DNA of 64,000 nt from Isoetes taiwanensis (GCA_021234155.1 JAJEKV010000544.1:1-64000); one strand, 5' to 3'. Counted from the stretch's first letter, positions 35,230-47,004 are shown. Notes: generated by a model not told the origin, from the sequence alone. Numbers and translations: made by a program.

Positions 35230-35545
35230 GTCCTCTTGAATCAATAGTTGATCCCAGATCCTCACGGCTCCACGTGGCTTTGGGGCGTGTCGTGTGGCCC
35301 GGATGGCTTGGGAGTTTGTGTATAGACATATAAGGCGATCCTACGGTCGAGTTGATTCGATCCTCGATTGCCGGTCCGAGATCCTACTGGCTCCACGTTG
35401 GTTTTGGGACACATCCTCACGGTGCACATGGTTTGGGAATTATATGTAATCGATCTAATGGCCGAGATTTGCTTTTATATGGTGAGATCTTGATCGTTGA
35501 TCGAGTCTAAGATCCTAAGGCTCATGTTGAATGCTTTCGTCCTTA
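35230..35545 (+). repeat. Imperfect tandem repeat, period about 125 bp
   Basis: The block 'agatcct...ggctccacgt(t)gg' occurs near 35257 and 35380, with a third partial copy from about 35509 ('agatcctaaggctca'). One copy has 'cctcacggctcc' where the next has 'cctactggctcc', again a CTG/CG difference. Confidence 0.7.
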
Positions 35546-35574
35546 AGGAAAGGCTTTTTTAAAATTCTTTATGT

Positions 35575-35650
35575 TATTGGGGGGATTGAACCCCGGTCTC
35601 AACCCTCCTAAACCCCCCTCTAACCACTAGACCAAGCATTAGTTCTATGA
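35575..35650 (-). mobile_element. tRNA-derived (Pol III box) element, SINE-like head
   Basis: On the minus strand, 'tggtctagtggttaga' (bp 35620-35635) is a good A box and 'ggggttcaatcccc' (35581-35594) a good B box, spaced as in a tRNA gene. There is no matching acceptor stem at the ends, so it is more likely a tRNA-derived SINE head or tRNA relic than a working tRNA gene. Confidence 0.5.
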
Positions 35651-36260
35651 ATAATTTATGTTTCAAATATAGTTAAGGTAATGTTCTAATTAAGATAAAA
35701 TACAATATAACATTCTAGATAGTCCAAGAAAAGTTCTAGAATGTTCGGGGCTCTGAAAGTTCTAAAATCTTCTAGAATGTTGAAGAATTAAAAGGAATAT
35801 AAGGAAATCTCATAAATTGTAAGAGAATGTAGGAAAATATTTATAAGTCCCGACGGAATCGCTTAAAATCTAGTTGAATCTAAGGGATCTTCATAATATC
35901 TAAGAGAATCTAAGAAAATCTTGATGAAATCTTAGAGTTTTTTTAAAGATTTTGCAAAGAGCCACAATAGAATGTTCTAAAATGTTTTATAAAAAAGGTG
36001 TACAATATAAATCTTGAAAAAAATGTTCTAGATGCTTTCGGGCAAAAGCGCCTAAGTCTAAAATAGAAAGTGTTGTAGAGATGTTGCATAGATCCAAAAT
36101 AGATTATTTTGGAAGGTTCTAAATGCTCATGGGTAAGCACCTCAATCAAAATTGAAAATTCTAAGAGAATCTAGGGGAATCTTCATGAATGCTAAATATA
36201 GTACATAGAATGTTGAAGAATATAGAGGAATCACAAGAGAATCTCAAGAAAATGGTTGGT
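35651..36260 (+). repeat. Degenerate GAATCT/GAATGTT-rich array
   Basis: Repeated 'tagaatgttc', 'agagaatcta' and 'ggaatcttcat' words at irregular spacing, followed after about 80 bp by a TA tract. This is the same general order as the arrays at 1-6.4 kb and 18.6-19.1 kb. Confidence 0.6.
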
Positions 36261-36337
36261 TACCTAGGGCAAGGCAGGGCCTAACAGAGTGAAGAAAACG
36301 TGTTAAAATTGGAACAATGCAGAGTAGGGCGTGTTAA

Positions 36338-36478
<141 letters not shown>

Positions 36479-36479
36479 T

Positions 36480-37249
36480 CGATTCAAGCTTAAAAAGCTT
36501 GACATAAATCGATACGCTTTTCTCCAAAAAAATCATACTTTCGTGGATCATAAGGCCCCTTGCGTCCTACGAGAGCAATGTCTCGATTTACTCTTGAAGA
36601 GGATCGCCATAAAGGCTCCATTACTCGGCGACAAAGGGGGATTGCTCCCATTGTTGGATTAAAAACAGAGGGTTAAACAATGTAGAATGCACTCAATCTG
36701 GTGCTACAAGGGCCTGTGCTGGTGGCCATGGCTACGGTACATAATGCTTGCTTTTCCATGCGCTCCATATTCTTTTGCTTAAAATTTTCGTTTGAAAAGA
36801 ATCGTAAGGTCGGTTCCTTACGCCTATCATTTCCTTCTATTGCAAATGCGGTGGCATTTATGGTCATCCTCACCACCGTCAAACCAACCGATCAAGCTCA
36901 GTCCATTCTGCAGGACAATAGGAACGGAATGATGCATCCGCTATGCATCGTTTATTATAATTTCTCGCCCTTCTACGTTAGAAATGAGCTTCACTAAATT
37001 CCCAATCTTTCAGAATCAACTAAATCGCCAATCTTTCAGAGTGCCCACACAAGGCATCTTCCCTTTTTTTGCAGTCTTTGTTTGCCGAGCTCCACACTGC
37101 CAGTATGTCTTCAACGCCATATATGCGCATGTAACAATTAAAGATGTCGATTGATGGTGTCGAAATTTTGTATAATTTCGATAAATTACATCGTCCATAT
37201 GCCTTGCTTCGCCCAAAGAGAACAATGCAGTTATAGTGGCAGTTGATAT
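36480..37249. other. No feature recognised
   Basis: Short frames on both strands here, for example 36701-36997, have no family motif. The region may be the 3' continuation of the PPR relic on the minus strand, but this cannot be shown. Confidence 0.4.
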
Positions 37250-37690
37250 AATGTCATAGTCTTTTTTTCATAGCTTTGAAGTACTTAATGCCTTCACACA
37301 CAAGGCCAGCTTGACTGCAGGCAGCAAGGATAGAAGCAAATGTAATGTCATTTGGCATAACACCCAAGCCAACTTTACATTGCCCTGCCGAGCATATCCA
37401 GTGATCATAGCACCCCATGCTTCCATATTGTGACTTGGTAGTCTCAAACAAACTGTCGGCCATCATCTATATTTCCACACATATCAACAAGGGCATTTCC
37501 TATAACGACATGGGATTGGGGACATGCTTCGTTAGATAATTTGTTGATGGATATCTCTTCCCCACTCTATTTCACATTGCCACAAGCTTTTAAGATGCCC
37601 AAAAATATGATTCTATTAGGCTTTATAGGTGCCCCATATAATGGCACCCTCTGATTTTACCATTTGCTTGTGATGTGGAGTTTTAACGTC
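37250..37690 (-). pseudogene. Pentatricopeptide repeat (PPR) gene relic
   Basis: Minus-strand peptides in several frames match the PLS-type PPR pattern in the right order: 'PNRIIFLGILKACGNV', 'HVVIGNALVDMCGNIDDGR', then 'PNDITFASILAACSQAGLV' with 'EGIKYFKAMKK'. PPR proteins bind organellar RNA and act in editing or splicing (known). There are at least three frameshifts and stops in about 440 bp and no start or C-terminal E/DYW domain was found. It is a fragment, either a dead copy or heavily mis-called sequence. Confidence 0.7.
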
Positions 37691-38009
37691 CACGCGAAGT
37701 GATAGTGCCAGCACATTCATTCACTTCAATAATGTATTGTTGTATTCTATTTGGGTTTGTTTTATGAAATTCCCATACCATTTTCTTTGTTGAGAAAGTG
37801 CAGTGTTGTGTGTAATCGGTTCAAGCAACTATGCAACACATGTTTATAATAAACGAATTCACATGTTAATAAGAGTGCTTAGTCTAGGACTTGGTTTTAT
37901 ATCTGGCTTCCCTTGCTACGTCAGAAATCTTGAATGGGGAATTTTCCTACAATTTTTGAAGTCATTCCCAATTCCCAATTTTTATTTGGAATCGTCAACA
38001 TCTTAATCC

Positions 38010-38165
38010 ACCCACCTATCATCACCATTGTTGAAAAAAAAAAAGTAACAATTAGATGAATGCATAGGAATTGAGTTGGCGCATCTTAATTCACCCACCT
38101 GTCATCGCCATTGTGAAAAACAAAAGTGACAATTAGATGAATGCATAAGAATTGAGTTGGCGCAA
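38010..38165 (+). repeat. Tandem duplication of about 78 bp
   Basis: Two adjacent copies share 'cacccacct', 'caattagatgaatgcata' and 'gaattgagttggcgca'. Confidence 0.85.
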
Positions 38166-38950
38166 TGCTTAAAGCATTGCGTTGGCTACTTACATGACCT
38201 TACCTAGAGATTTGACAAGGGAAAATGCATGCCTAGTTGAAATGTTGAAGGCAAATAAGGTGAAGATGGGAGTTCCAAATGTGCCTCATAAATAAGCCCC
38301 AAGCATGAAAATATTGAATAAGAATAAGATTAAAAACCAAAGCAACAATAAGAATTGCAAATGTGCTTTGAAGAGTTGAAGATGGTTATTGTTAGATTGG
38401 GGAAGATGAGATTCAAGTGTGCCTTATAAATAAGCACCAAACATGAAAATATTTAGGAATTGCAAATGTGCTTTGAAGAGTTGAAGATGGTTACTGTACT
38501 GGAAAGAATCACTTAAATCATGTTAGGTATCCATTTAATCTCAACCTAGACGTAACTAAGGCCTCAATGCGCATGTACTCTCCTTTAGCAATTATTATGG
38601 GTTAGTGTTGCAAACATAGATTATATAAAAAAATTTAATGCTTTAGGTTGCTTTATGTTTTAGATATAGGGAGTTGAGTTGCCAAAATGCATAAAACATT
38701 GCGTTGGCTAGTTATATGATCTTACCAGAAATTTTTGGAGAAGGGAAAATGCATTGCCTAGTTGAAATGTTGAAGGCAAATAAGGGGAAGATGGGATTTT
38801 GCAAGTGCTAGCTTATATTAAGCCCCAACCATAAAAATAAGAATGAGCTTAAAAGATCAAAAGAAACAATAGAAATTGCAAATGTGATTTGAAGAGTTGA
38901 AGTTGAGTTGTTAGATTGATTAAGTTAGTGTATCAAACATAGATTATATA
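38166..38950 (+). repeat. Dispersed direct repeats
   Basis: 'cattgcgttggct' through 'gttgaaatgttgaaggcaaa' to 'gaagagttgaag' occurs at about 38174-38390 and again at about 38697-38905. A shorter copy of 'aattgcaaatgtgctttg' lies near 38456. No coding signal. Confidence 0.75.
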
Positions 38951-39180
38951 GAAATTCTAATGCTTTATGTTGTTTTGTGTTACGGCTTTAAGCAAAAGGC
39001 TGTGGTTATTGTTGACGTGAGTTTGGAAGAAAGCGCGTGAAGCGTTACCAAGTAAGTTACTACCCACATTGTTCTTATAATTAAAGTCGAGGTTTCAATA
39101 TTACCACTTGTGAATAGAACTTACATAAAGTAAATGACCATGGGGGATAGTGATAGAATTGCACAAGGGATCTAAAAGAG

Positions 39181-39301
<121 letters not shown>

Positions 39302-39459
39302 TGCAAATTTGACGGGAGGAGGATAGGGAGAGGATAAGAGAGAGAACTAGAGAGTGTGCAAGACAACGGTGAGCTAGGGTGGCGAAGAAAGAAGCGTGAG
39401 AACACACACCGTGGGTGGGTCAATGAGAATAGTAGTACAAATTTGAATAGTCCAAATTT

Positions 39460-39700
39460 GGGTAAAAGAATGCTAGGGTGTCCTACATTTGGCCAAATGT
39501 AGAGTAAGAGATGTATCACATTTCAAATACATAACCACCGCCTCCCATAATTTCGATAATGGGTGGCGTGGCTAATCCCAATAATTCCATATCAACCAAC
39601 TTTAATTAAAAAAAAAAAACAATAATAGGTGCCTACATTATCCTACATTATACGTAATGTAAGGTATATTTTTTTTAGACACCCTAGCATTCTTTTACCC
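39460..39700. mobile_element. MITE with near-perfect terminal inverted repeats
   Basis: The left end GGGTAAAAGAATGCTAGGG (39460-39478, continuing to GTGTC at 39482) has a perfect inverted partner at 39678-39700. The similarity extends 5 bp outside each end as AAATT, which may be the target duplication. Inside, a perfect 20-bp palindrome lies at 39483-39502 and an A-run near 39606-39619. The length of 241 bp and absence of a frame fit a non-autonomous DNA transposon. The superfamily was not assigned. Confidence 0.75.
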
Positions 39701-39759
39701 AAATTGAAGGGTGTTGCATAAATTTAAGCGTAAGAGGGTATAGAGAATAGATGGTATAA

Positions 39760-40752
39760 AAGAAGGAAATATTATGCCGACTTATCGGAAGAGAGTAAAG
39801 ATATCATACGTCAAAGAGAGAGAGAACGCTATGCAAACTTGCCCGAGGAGGATAGGGACATGATACGACGTAGAAGAATAGAACGCTATGTAGGGCTATC
39901 TGAGAACGCTAGAGTGAGAATGCGACAAAGGGAGGTAGAGCGCTATGCACAACTATCTGAGGAGGATAGAGAATGCATACGGCAAAGAAATGTAGAACGC
40001 TATGCAAGTCTAACTGAGCAAGGTAAACTTAGAATGAGAGACATGGCTAGGGAGCGTTTAGGACGATCTCATTATATACCTGTACTGCAAAGAGATGCAA
40101 CAACATCAAGCCAAATACAAGTTCAAGCAAATGGTACAGAATATGAGGTAATACCAAGAGCTTCTGCACATTGGCAAGCTCGTGCACAACACATGAACTT
40201 GGCGACACATCGAAGTTATGTGATGTGCTCATGGAGTAAGAGGTGCGGGTATTGTCAAATTCCTTTGCTCAACGTCGAGCAAGATGGATTCTGTTGCAAC
40301 AAAGGGAAATGGTTGTTGCCATCTTTACCCTCCTTGCCTATGGCACTATACAACCTGTACAACATGCAAGAATTTGCTGAAATGGCGAGAAAAGTAAACA
40401 AATTATTACCTTGGTGTGTTTTGGAGTAAGTGGCGGATTAAGTAAATTTAGATTTTCCTTAAATTCGGTAACTATTACAGACGAACATATCATCGACTAT
40501 GGCCCACAACAGAAACAGGACATCCAATACATTGGTATATCTATGATGAATCCGAACGATATACAGAAGCCCGAAACCAGAGAGTTCCATTTCAATGGAA
40601 ATTAATCCATTTATTCAAAACCTTCGAACCATAGGAAGTATGCATTTACCATCAGCATACATTACCATCCAAGGAGTAGTTGCAAGCAATGAAATTGCAG
40701 CCATTGCAGATGCCAATAACACGGCCGATGTTGCTCCTCGGATCGCTGGCTT
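39760..40752 (+). pseudogene. Helitron RepHel N-terminal region
   Basis: Starts with four or five tandem copies of an about 24-residue charged repeat (for example ERYAQLSEEDRECIRQRN, bp 39780-40040). Then a cysteine-rich segment, CGYCQIPLL ... CCNKGKWLLPSLPSLP (bp 40240-40335), matches the usual Helitron 'CC..GK..LP.LP' block. A frameshift near 40420 is followed by a segment in mixed frames up to about 40750 ('IGSMHLPSAYITIQG', 'APRIAGFWVRQPS'). The repeated N-terminus may be a coiled or basic nucleic-acid-binding region. Confidence 0.75.
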
Positions 40753-41590
40753 TTGGGTTCGTCAACCTTCATAAATATTCTCGATCCTATGTATGAACCA
40801 CTGCAATATCCGTTTTTTTTTCCGCATAGCACAATTGGTTGGGGACTTGGAAATGAACATGGTCTTACGCAATTGCAATGGTATAGGACTAGATTGTTGC
40901 GTGAAGAACGATTCGTTCAGTTGGGTTGTCTGTGTGGAGAGTATTTAGTCGATATGTATTCGAGAATTGAGGATGCTAGATTAAACTATTTCAGAACACC
41001 TACCTTTCACAATAGAAGGGTGCAATATGATGAGGATTATTCGGAGAGAGAGAATGATGACCAGAAAGACATAGTCTTGCCCTCTTCATTCTTGGGGTGT
41101 CAAAGGTGGTGCTCCGTGCAAGTGGCTGATGCATTGGCCCTATCTAGAGCAAAAGGTCGCCCAACGTTGTTTGTCACTATGATCACAAATCTGATTGGCG
41201 AAATAATCTAGCGACACTTAGGCCTGGGCAAAATGCATCTGATGTTCCTATGGTTGTCGTCCGGTGCTTTCATGGAAGGCTACATCGGTTAAAAGAACTT
41301 CTCCATAAATTCTTTCAACATATATCATATATGATAACTGTCATAGAATTTCAAAAACATGGATTGCCACATGCACACCTCGTTTTGCGTACTGAACCCA
41401 ATATACCAATTGAATGCATCGATGACATCATTTCTGCTGAACTGCCTATAGATCCAGTCCTTCGAACGAAGGTTCAAAAATTCGTGATACATAGACACAC
41501 ATATAGGTGCTCTTCAAACCACACTCCCTGTTGTTATAAGTATTGCATCCACAGTCCACGTATTCTCCTACCTTTATAGTTACATTTATA
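40753..41590 (+). pseudogene. Helitron Rep (HUH) endonuclease domain
   Basis: 'PMYEPLQYPFFFPH' and 'GLTQLQWYRTRLL' with EYLVDMYSRIEDARLNYFR match the Helitron helicase-like N domain. One frameshift or stop at about 41210 separates this from 'VIEFQKHGLPHAHLVLR' (bp 41341-41390), which carries the HUH metal-binding His pair. Then come 'IDDIISAELP' and 'HTPCCYKYC'. The catalytic tyrosine block is expected after 41590, where frames are broken. A remnant 'RYLSAMEAAWR' lies at 41813-41845. Confidence 0.85.
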
Positions 41591-42524
41591 AAGGGATTCG
41601 ACAATGCCAATTTTCGTGTAACCCAAGAAAGACATCCGATTCGTCTTGTCAGTCATCATTAAGCAATCACCATGAAGAGGCTAGAGAACCTTCATCGAGC
41701 ATCAATGATCAAAGAGGCATTACTATATGGCAAGCATTAGGCGATATATCATCGAGAAACAAGCTCCTAAGATATCTTCCTAGGGATGAAATAAACGCAT
41801 TACTTGAGGGCGCGTTATTTATCAGCAATGGAGGCTGCATGGCGAAAGTGATGTCCTATGATATAACGAATAAAATCTCCTGCCGTCAAATGCTTACCCC
41901 CGTGATTCCGCCACACCGAACATGAAGTCGTTGCTAGATCGATTATTTCTACGTCCCGAAGTTCGAAGTTCGATGCTTTGACGTACATTCGCGATCATGA
42001 ACAATATACATTCGCGCCCAATCCATCGCTAGCGTCAAACACGGGACTTATATAGAACAACAAGAGCGCAGAGGGTTTCACGGCTAACATAGTGAGAAAA
42101 GAGTAAGGCAAACCAATAGTACATAGGATCACGATTAGTACTACCTTGAGTTGGAGAAGCATTCTATCTTAGACAAATCCTATTGCACCGCTGTGCAAAA
42201 ACGTGGGATGAGTTGAAAGTCGTTAATGAACAACACTATGAAATGTACCAACAAGCCGCAGAGGCAGAAGGGTTACTCGGGGCACACAATGAAGCATCCT
42301 TAGTTATGGAAGAAGCAGTTTCTTTATCGTTAAATCCTACACAACTCCGATTTCTTTTTGCTATGTTGTTACTCGACCAAGGTCCAGCAATTGAGTTGTG
42401 GACTAGGTTTCGAATTCCAATGAGTGCCGATCTACTCGATGAATATCCAAATAATGAGAGAACCACCTTCAATGAAACACTTCATCTAATCAATAATATT
42501 TTGACATAACATAGTACCATTATC
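41591..42524 (+). pseudogene. Helitron Rep-helicase linker, heavily disrupted
   Basis: The 'RYLSAMEAAWR' block at 41813 is the conserved segment that precedes the helicase in this family. From 42183 to 42509 a frame of 108 codons resumes, containing 'AKTWDELKVVNEQHYEMYQQ' and 'RFLFAMLLLDQGPAIELW', which is typical linker sequence. Between 41590 and 42180 stops occur in every frame. Confidence 0.7.
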
Positions 42525-43983
42525 ATGGCATTCGGTCTTCAATTGCAACCCCGTCTTGGAAGAGAAGTCATGCATGAGTTGCAAAATTTTTCCGACCACA
42601 AAACATATCTAAACACTGCGATGCAAATGGCGAATATAATGAGTAATGACCAGAGGCAGATATACAGTTTCATTTCTGGATGGTTGGAATCACCACAAAG
42701 CAACCAACCTATTTTTATCGATGGAAACGCAGGCAGAGGGAAAACATTCCTTCTGAATTGCATATGTCTGTTTATACGAGGCAATCGAGGGATAGTGCTC
42801 CCGTGCGGTACGACAGCGGCATTAGCGGTCGGCAATATCGGTAAGCGGCTTTAACTTGCTCTTTCAAATTCCCGTGGAAGAAAACAATGCAGGACTTTGC
42901 TCGATGATAGAACATAATTCTGGAGCAGCAGATATGCTCATTGCAACCAAGCTTATCATCTGGGATGAGTTTCCAATGGCAAACAAAGCTGTTATAGAAA
43001 GTGTTGATTATCTATTGCAACGACTGTGCAGGAACAATCTTCCATTTGGAGGCATGCATTTCATTGGTGCTGGAGATTTTAGACAGGTTGCTCCTGTTGT
43101 AAAAGGAGGGGGAAAAATTGCAGCCTACAATGCATCCATAAAGTCATCGCCACTATGGCAAAGTTTTCATGTATTGAGGTTAGAAGAACCGATCACGCAA
43201 TGAGGGACCCCGAAGTTAATGCACTTTGTCGATCGACAGCGAGGATTGGGAGCAATCTACAGTTTCACTAGATATGTTCGATATAACTACGGATGTAGCA
43301 GATGCGATTGAATTTTTGTATCCTTCCAACCTCCTTCAGGATCCAATAACATGCAAGAAACATAACTTCTTATCGCCGATCAATAAGAGTGTTGACAACT
43401 TCAATGATCGCATTCTTAGTAGAGTTCCTAATTATGACCCATGATCACGTCACCGAGCAAGAGGAAATCATACACGACGATCCATATGCAACATCAGATT
43501 TTCTTAATAACTTTACATATTCTGGAATACCCAACCACGAACTCAAGCTTAAGGTAGGGGCTATATGTCACATTATGAAACGATTAGATATGGAAAAGGT
43601 CTTGTGAAAAATGCGAGAGTTATGGTTGTATCGATGCACAAAAAGTTTGTAATGGTGAAGGTACTAGATGAAGCATCCGAAGATGATGCATGTACATACC
43701 CGATTTCTAGAACTGACTTCTTCTATCATGGGAGAACCAGGCCTTGGACCATTCATAGGCGGCAATTACCTCTTCGGTTGTCTTAATTTCGACTACCTTC
43801 AATAGTTGTCAAGGACTAACATTGGATCGCATCGTGATCGACTTGCGTACTGAAGTATTCGCACATGGCCAATTATACACGGCGCTTACTCGCATGCGGA
43901 AGAGACAGGACGTGCTGATTCTCTCACCAGAGAACACGACAAGATCCACGAGGAATATCGTGTATAAAGAACTACTTTTATGA
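42525..43983 (+). pseudogene. Helitron PIF1-like helicase domain
   Basis: Motif I GNAGRGKT (42723-42746; Arg replaces the usual Thr or Val before GKT), motif II 'IIWDEFPMANK' (about 42957), motif III 'GAGDFRQVAPVV' (about 43069), a motif V-like 'CQGLTLDRIVIDLR' (about 43808) and motif VI FAHGQLYTALTRMRKR (about 43858). The protein ends with TGA at 43981. At least four frameshifts occur (near 42850, 43200, 43420, 43790). The helicase unwinds DNA 5' to 3' in rolling-circle transposition (known). Confidence 0.85.
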
Positions 43984-44360
43984 TATTGTACGCTTTTCTT
44001 AGCACTTATTTATTTGAGTCACGCAAAGAGTGCAGTTATTTAGACTCACGGAGGAAGTCAACAAGGTATGCCTCGTTTGGTCATATTTTTATTTAATATA
44101 ACGCGTTTGCTTAATCTTCTTTAGGCAGTCCGAGAAAAAATTATAAGGAAGTGGATTTGAAATAAGGTATGTCCTCTCTGCCTATGCAAGAGAATGATAA
44201 GGATATGGAATCCAATCAGGTATGTCCTTTTTGCCTTTCATGGATACCACCATCTGCCCGTACGATACATAGTGTGTTGTCGGATAACCATGAGATTCCC
44301 CTTATCCATATTTTGTCAAACGGATAAAAATAGATGTATAAACAAATATAATGGAAACAA

Positions 44361-44765
44361 TATCCGTCGCGATGATGGCCTGGTGGTAAAGCCATTGGTT
44401 ATGGGCGAACCCAAGCCAGGCTCAAAACCCTTGACTATTATTCCGGGTGGTTCATAAGTTAAAAATATACATCGGCGTTGGATGACCTATTGGTCAAGCC
44501 ATTGGTTATAGGCAACCCCAGCCGGGGCTCAAAACCCAATCGACTATCATCGGGTGACTCGAGAAAAAAAAAATATCCATCGTATTTGATCTAGTGGTCA
44601 AAAGCCATTGGTTATGGGCAAACCCGACCCCGGGCTCAAAACCCACCGACTATCATTGGGTGACTCGAGAAAAGGAAAAAAATATCCATCGTATTTGTGG
44701 GTCAAGCCAGTGGTCAAGATCCCCACCGGGCTCAAAACCCTTTGTCTACCATCGGATGGTGGCAA
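44361..44765 (+). mobile_element. Tandem array of four tRNA-derived SINE-like units (about 107 bp each)
   Basis: Units start near 44361, 44468, 44573 and 44681. Each has an A-box-like 'tggcctggtggt' or 'gatctagtggtca', 'agccattggttatgggc', and a B-box-like 'ggctcaaaaccc' about 40 bp later. Each ends in an A-rich stretch ('gagaaaaaaaaa'). Arrangement and spacing fit a tRNA-derived Pol III promoter. Tandem copies of a SINE head are unusual. A further B-box-like 'gagttcaaatccc' lies at 44919-44931. Confidence 0.65.
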
Positions 44766-44769
44766 AAAG

Positions 44770-45930
44770 AGGAAGGAAAAAACTGAAGGAACGCAAAAAA
44801 AACATTATAGTAATATAATATAATAATATAATATAAAGTGAAAAATATAGTGGGAATCCTATGGTCATCAACCACAGCATCCATGTATCATATAGGCAGG
44901 AGAACACAAGGCAATAGCACGAGTTCAAATCCCGTATGTTCTCAAATTAATATGTAGTTTAAGTGGAATTTTAGCATGTAAACCATTAATTGCTCACGAG
45001 TTGCATATATTCATCGAAAAATATCTCAAGTAATCATGGACCTTCCATTATTTCGGCTTCACACGATCATATGCGATTGATTCATCACTTGCCTTACTAA
45101 TTAGGTAGAATATGAAGTAGGGTTGGGATGAGAAATGTCACATGGCCAATCACTCTCCTTCACAAACCACATTCCTTATAGTCAAAGAATCCCAGAACAT
45201 GAGGGAATTTTGGGGAGGTTTTTTGGACTTCTTTACACCATTTTTGAATTATCTCAGAAATTCCTGATGATGATTTTGGAAAAAAGAAATGTTCACGGCG
45301 GCCAAGGCCGCCGCGATAAATTTCTTGTAACTATAATGTATTTATTAGAACAAACCTTGTATTTTGCAGAAGATGAAAGGTCTAGAATGTGATAAACAAC
45401 TTCTTTTTTTTTCTCTTAATTCATCGCTACCACTATAAACTACATTTACAGATTTGGCCTTAAATCTGCGATGCGTTGCAAAGGTTATGCAGGATGCTTC
45501 CTGTAAAAACCATTCCCACGCACAATAGGGCAGTTCTACTGCTACAAGAAAAATGAAGTTAAGGCTCCGCCATTTCCATATTACAGAATGGACTGCCAAT
45601 TCAAGAGGCCTGCACAGTTATAAACTTCCTCCTTGAATAACAACAAACCTTTAATTGGCTTGCCTCTAGACCAAGCAAACTCATTACCTTGTCAACATCT
45701 CGGATAACACTTGGTTTAAATCCACTGATCAATTGCACCGTAAAAAGATGCACATCTTATGGACTGCTTGGTAGTTAACACCTTTGTAAGAGTTGGGTAA
45801 AGAGACTCGTTTGCAGTATTTGACCATCTTATTATATCTCATTTAGTTCAAATCATAGTTTCTCAGAAAGAGAAGCAACACAAAACCAGATCTGATGCTC
45901 TTTTAAGCTACATACAGGAACAACAATGGC
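44770..45930. other. No gene recognised
   Basis: Contains (TAATA)n-like repeats near 44812-44835 and otherwise unique AT-rich sequence. No conserved frame was seen. Confidence 0.45.
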
Positions 45931-45989
45931 AAATGGAACTCTGCTTTTCAAACATGGTTTGCAGATGGACACACATCTGGATATCTACA

Positions 45990-46790
45990 TGGTTGTTAGC
46001 TTTTGTTAAAGAGGTAGTTAGTCATGCCCCTGCATTATCAAGCACATCTATTACAGTTTTTATGAATGAGTTACCATTTCAATGTAGTTATAGGCTCCTC
46101 TTATGTTATAGTTTCGAATTATTTTCTTCATGGGAAGTTGTTGCAGATAATATTTTTTTGCTTTCTAACAATGCTGAGCACAAGATCTGGCACTTGCCTC
46201 CATGTGGTAAAGGATTTATCCAAAAAAGTTATCCGTACCTGATAGCATCCAGACTTCAACCGCCGTCTCCACACTGGCAGCTTAGAATGGAAGAGGCTCA
46301 CGTTTCAAAGGTATGGAGTCGTGTTTGGTGTAAAGGCATCCCCCCAAAGCAAATGGTTCTTCTTTGGCAAATTGCTCATTGAGCTCTTCGAATGAATGCC
46401 AAAATGCACTCTTTCAAACCAATCGTGAGCCCTTTATGCCAAGTTTGTAAATCTATCTGACATTCAGTGTATCTGGGAATGGACGCATATTTCCCCATCG
46501 CCCTAACAGTCAGCAGTTGCTATTGGGTTTGTTTCCTGCAAATTGGCCTCGCCTGCAGAAATATCTATTGGGCTATCATTTGTTGGGTCATCTTGGAAGA
46601 GAAGAAATCAGCTCATCTTTAGACGAAAGTTCTATGCTGCTCACTCATTTCTTAATTGCTTCAGGAGGGTTAAGGCCAGGCTAGGAGGGTTAAGTCCAGG
46701 CTGTACAATAAATTTCAAGTTTCTACATTACTAGATGAGGAGAAGGATAGGATTTGGGGAGATTATCTCCGCCCCATCTAGTCCTTCTAT
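45990..46790 (+). pseudogene. L1-type non-LTR retrotransposon tail (zf-RVT) relic
   Basis: A frame from 45933 contains 'KGFIQKSYPYLIA', 'VWSRVWCKGIPPKQMVLLW' and, in the next frame, 'RMNAKMHSF' with 'SPLCQVCKS'. This matches the zf-RVT domain at the C-terminus of plant L1-type and related elements. 'WKRRNQLIF' near 46594 in another frame matches the usual 'WKERN..IF' segment that follows. No polymerase domain lies upstream, so only the 3' end is present. Confidence 0.65.
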
Positions 46791-46799
46791 GGTGTACTT

Positions 46800-47004
46800 C
46801 ATTTTCTCTTCTATTTCATTCTCTTCTGTCGTCTCTCTAAAAAAAAAAAAATAGATAGATGAAAGTGTTTGATTGGAGCTAAGTCTAATCTGATTGAAAA
46901 AATGGCGTGACAAGACTATGCTTAGTGGTATTGTATTGTTTTGATAACAAAAAATACAATGTTATTTTAACATAGTAGGTTTTTCCCATTCGCAGAAGGA
47001 GCCA
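46800..47004. other. No feature recognised
   Basis: AT-rich spacer with an A-run near 46841-46850. Confidence 0.4.

Larger units (their letters stand above)
39745..43983 (+). mobile_element. Helitron coding region (RepHel), frameshifted
   Basis: All the conserved blocks of a plant Helitron RepHel protein occur in the right order on one strand over 4.2 kb, in several frames. The 5' TC and 3' CTRR ends and the 3' hairpin could not be fixed. The MITE at 39460-39700 lies directly upstream and a SINE-like array begins about 380 bp downstream. Helitrons move by rolling-circle replication using the Rep and helicase domains (known). See the three domain entries. Confidence 0.85.
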
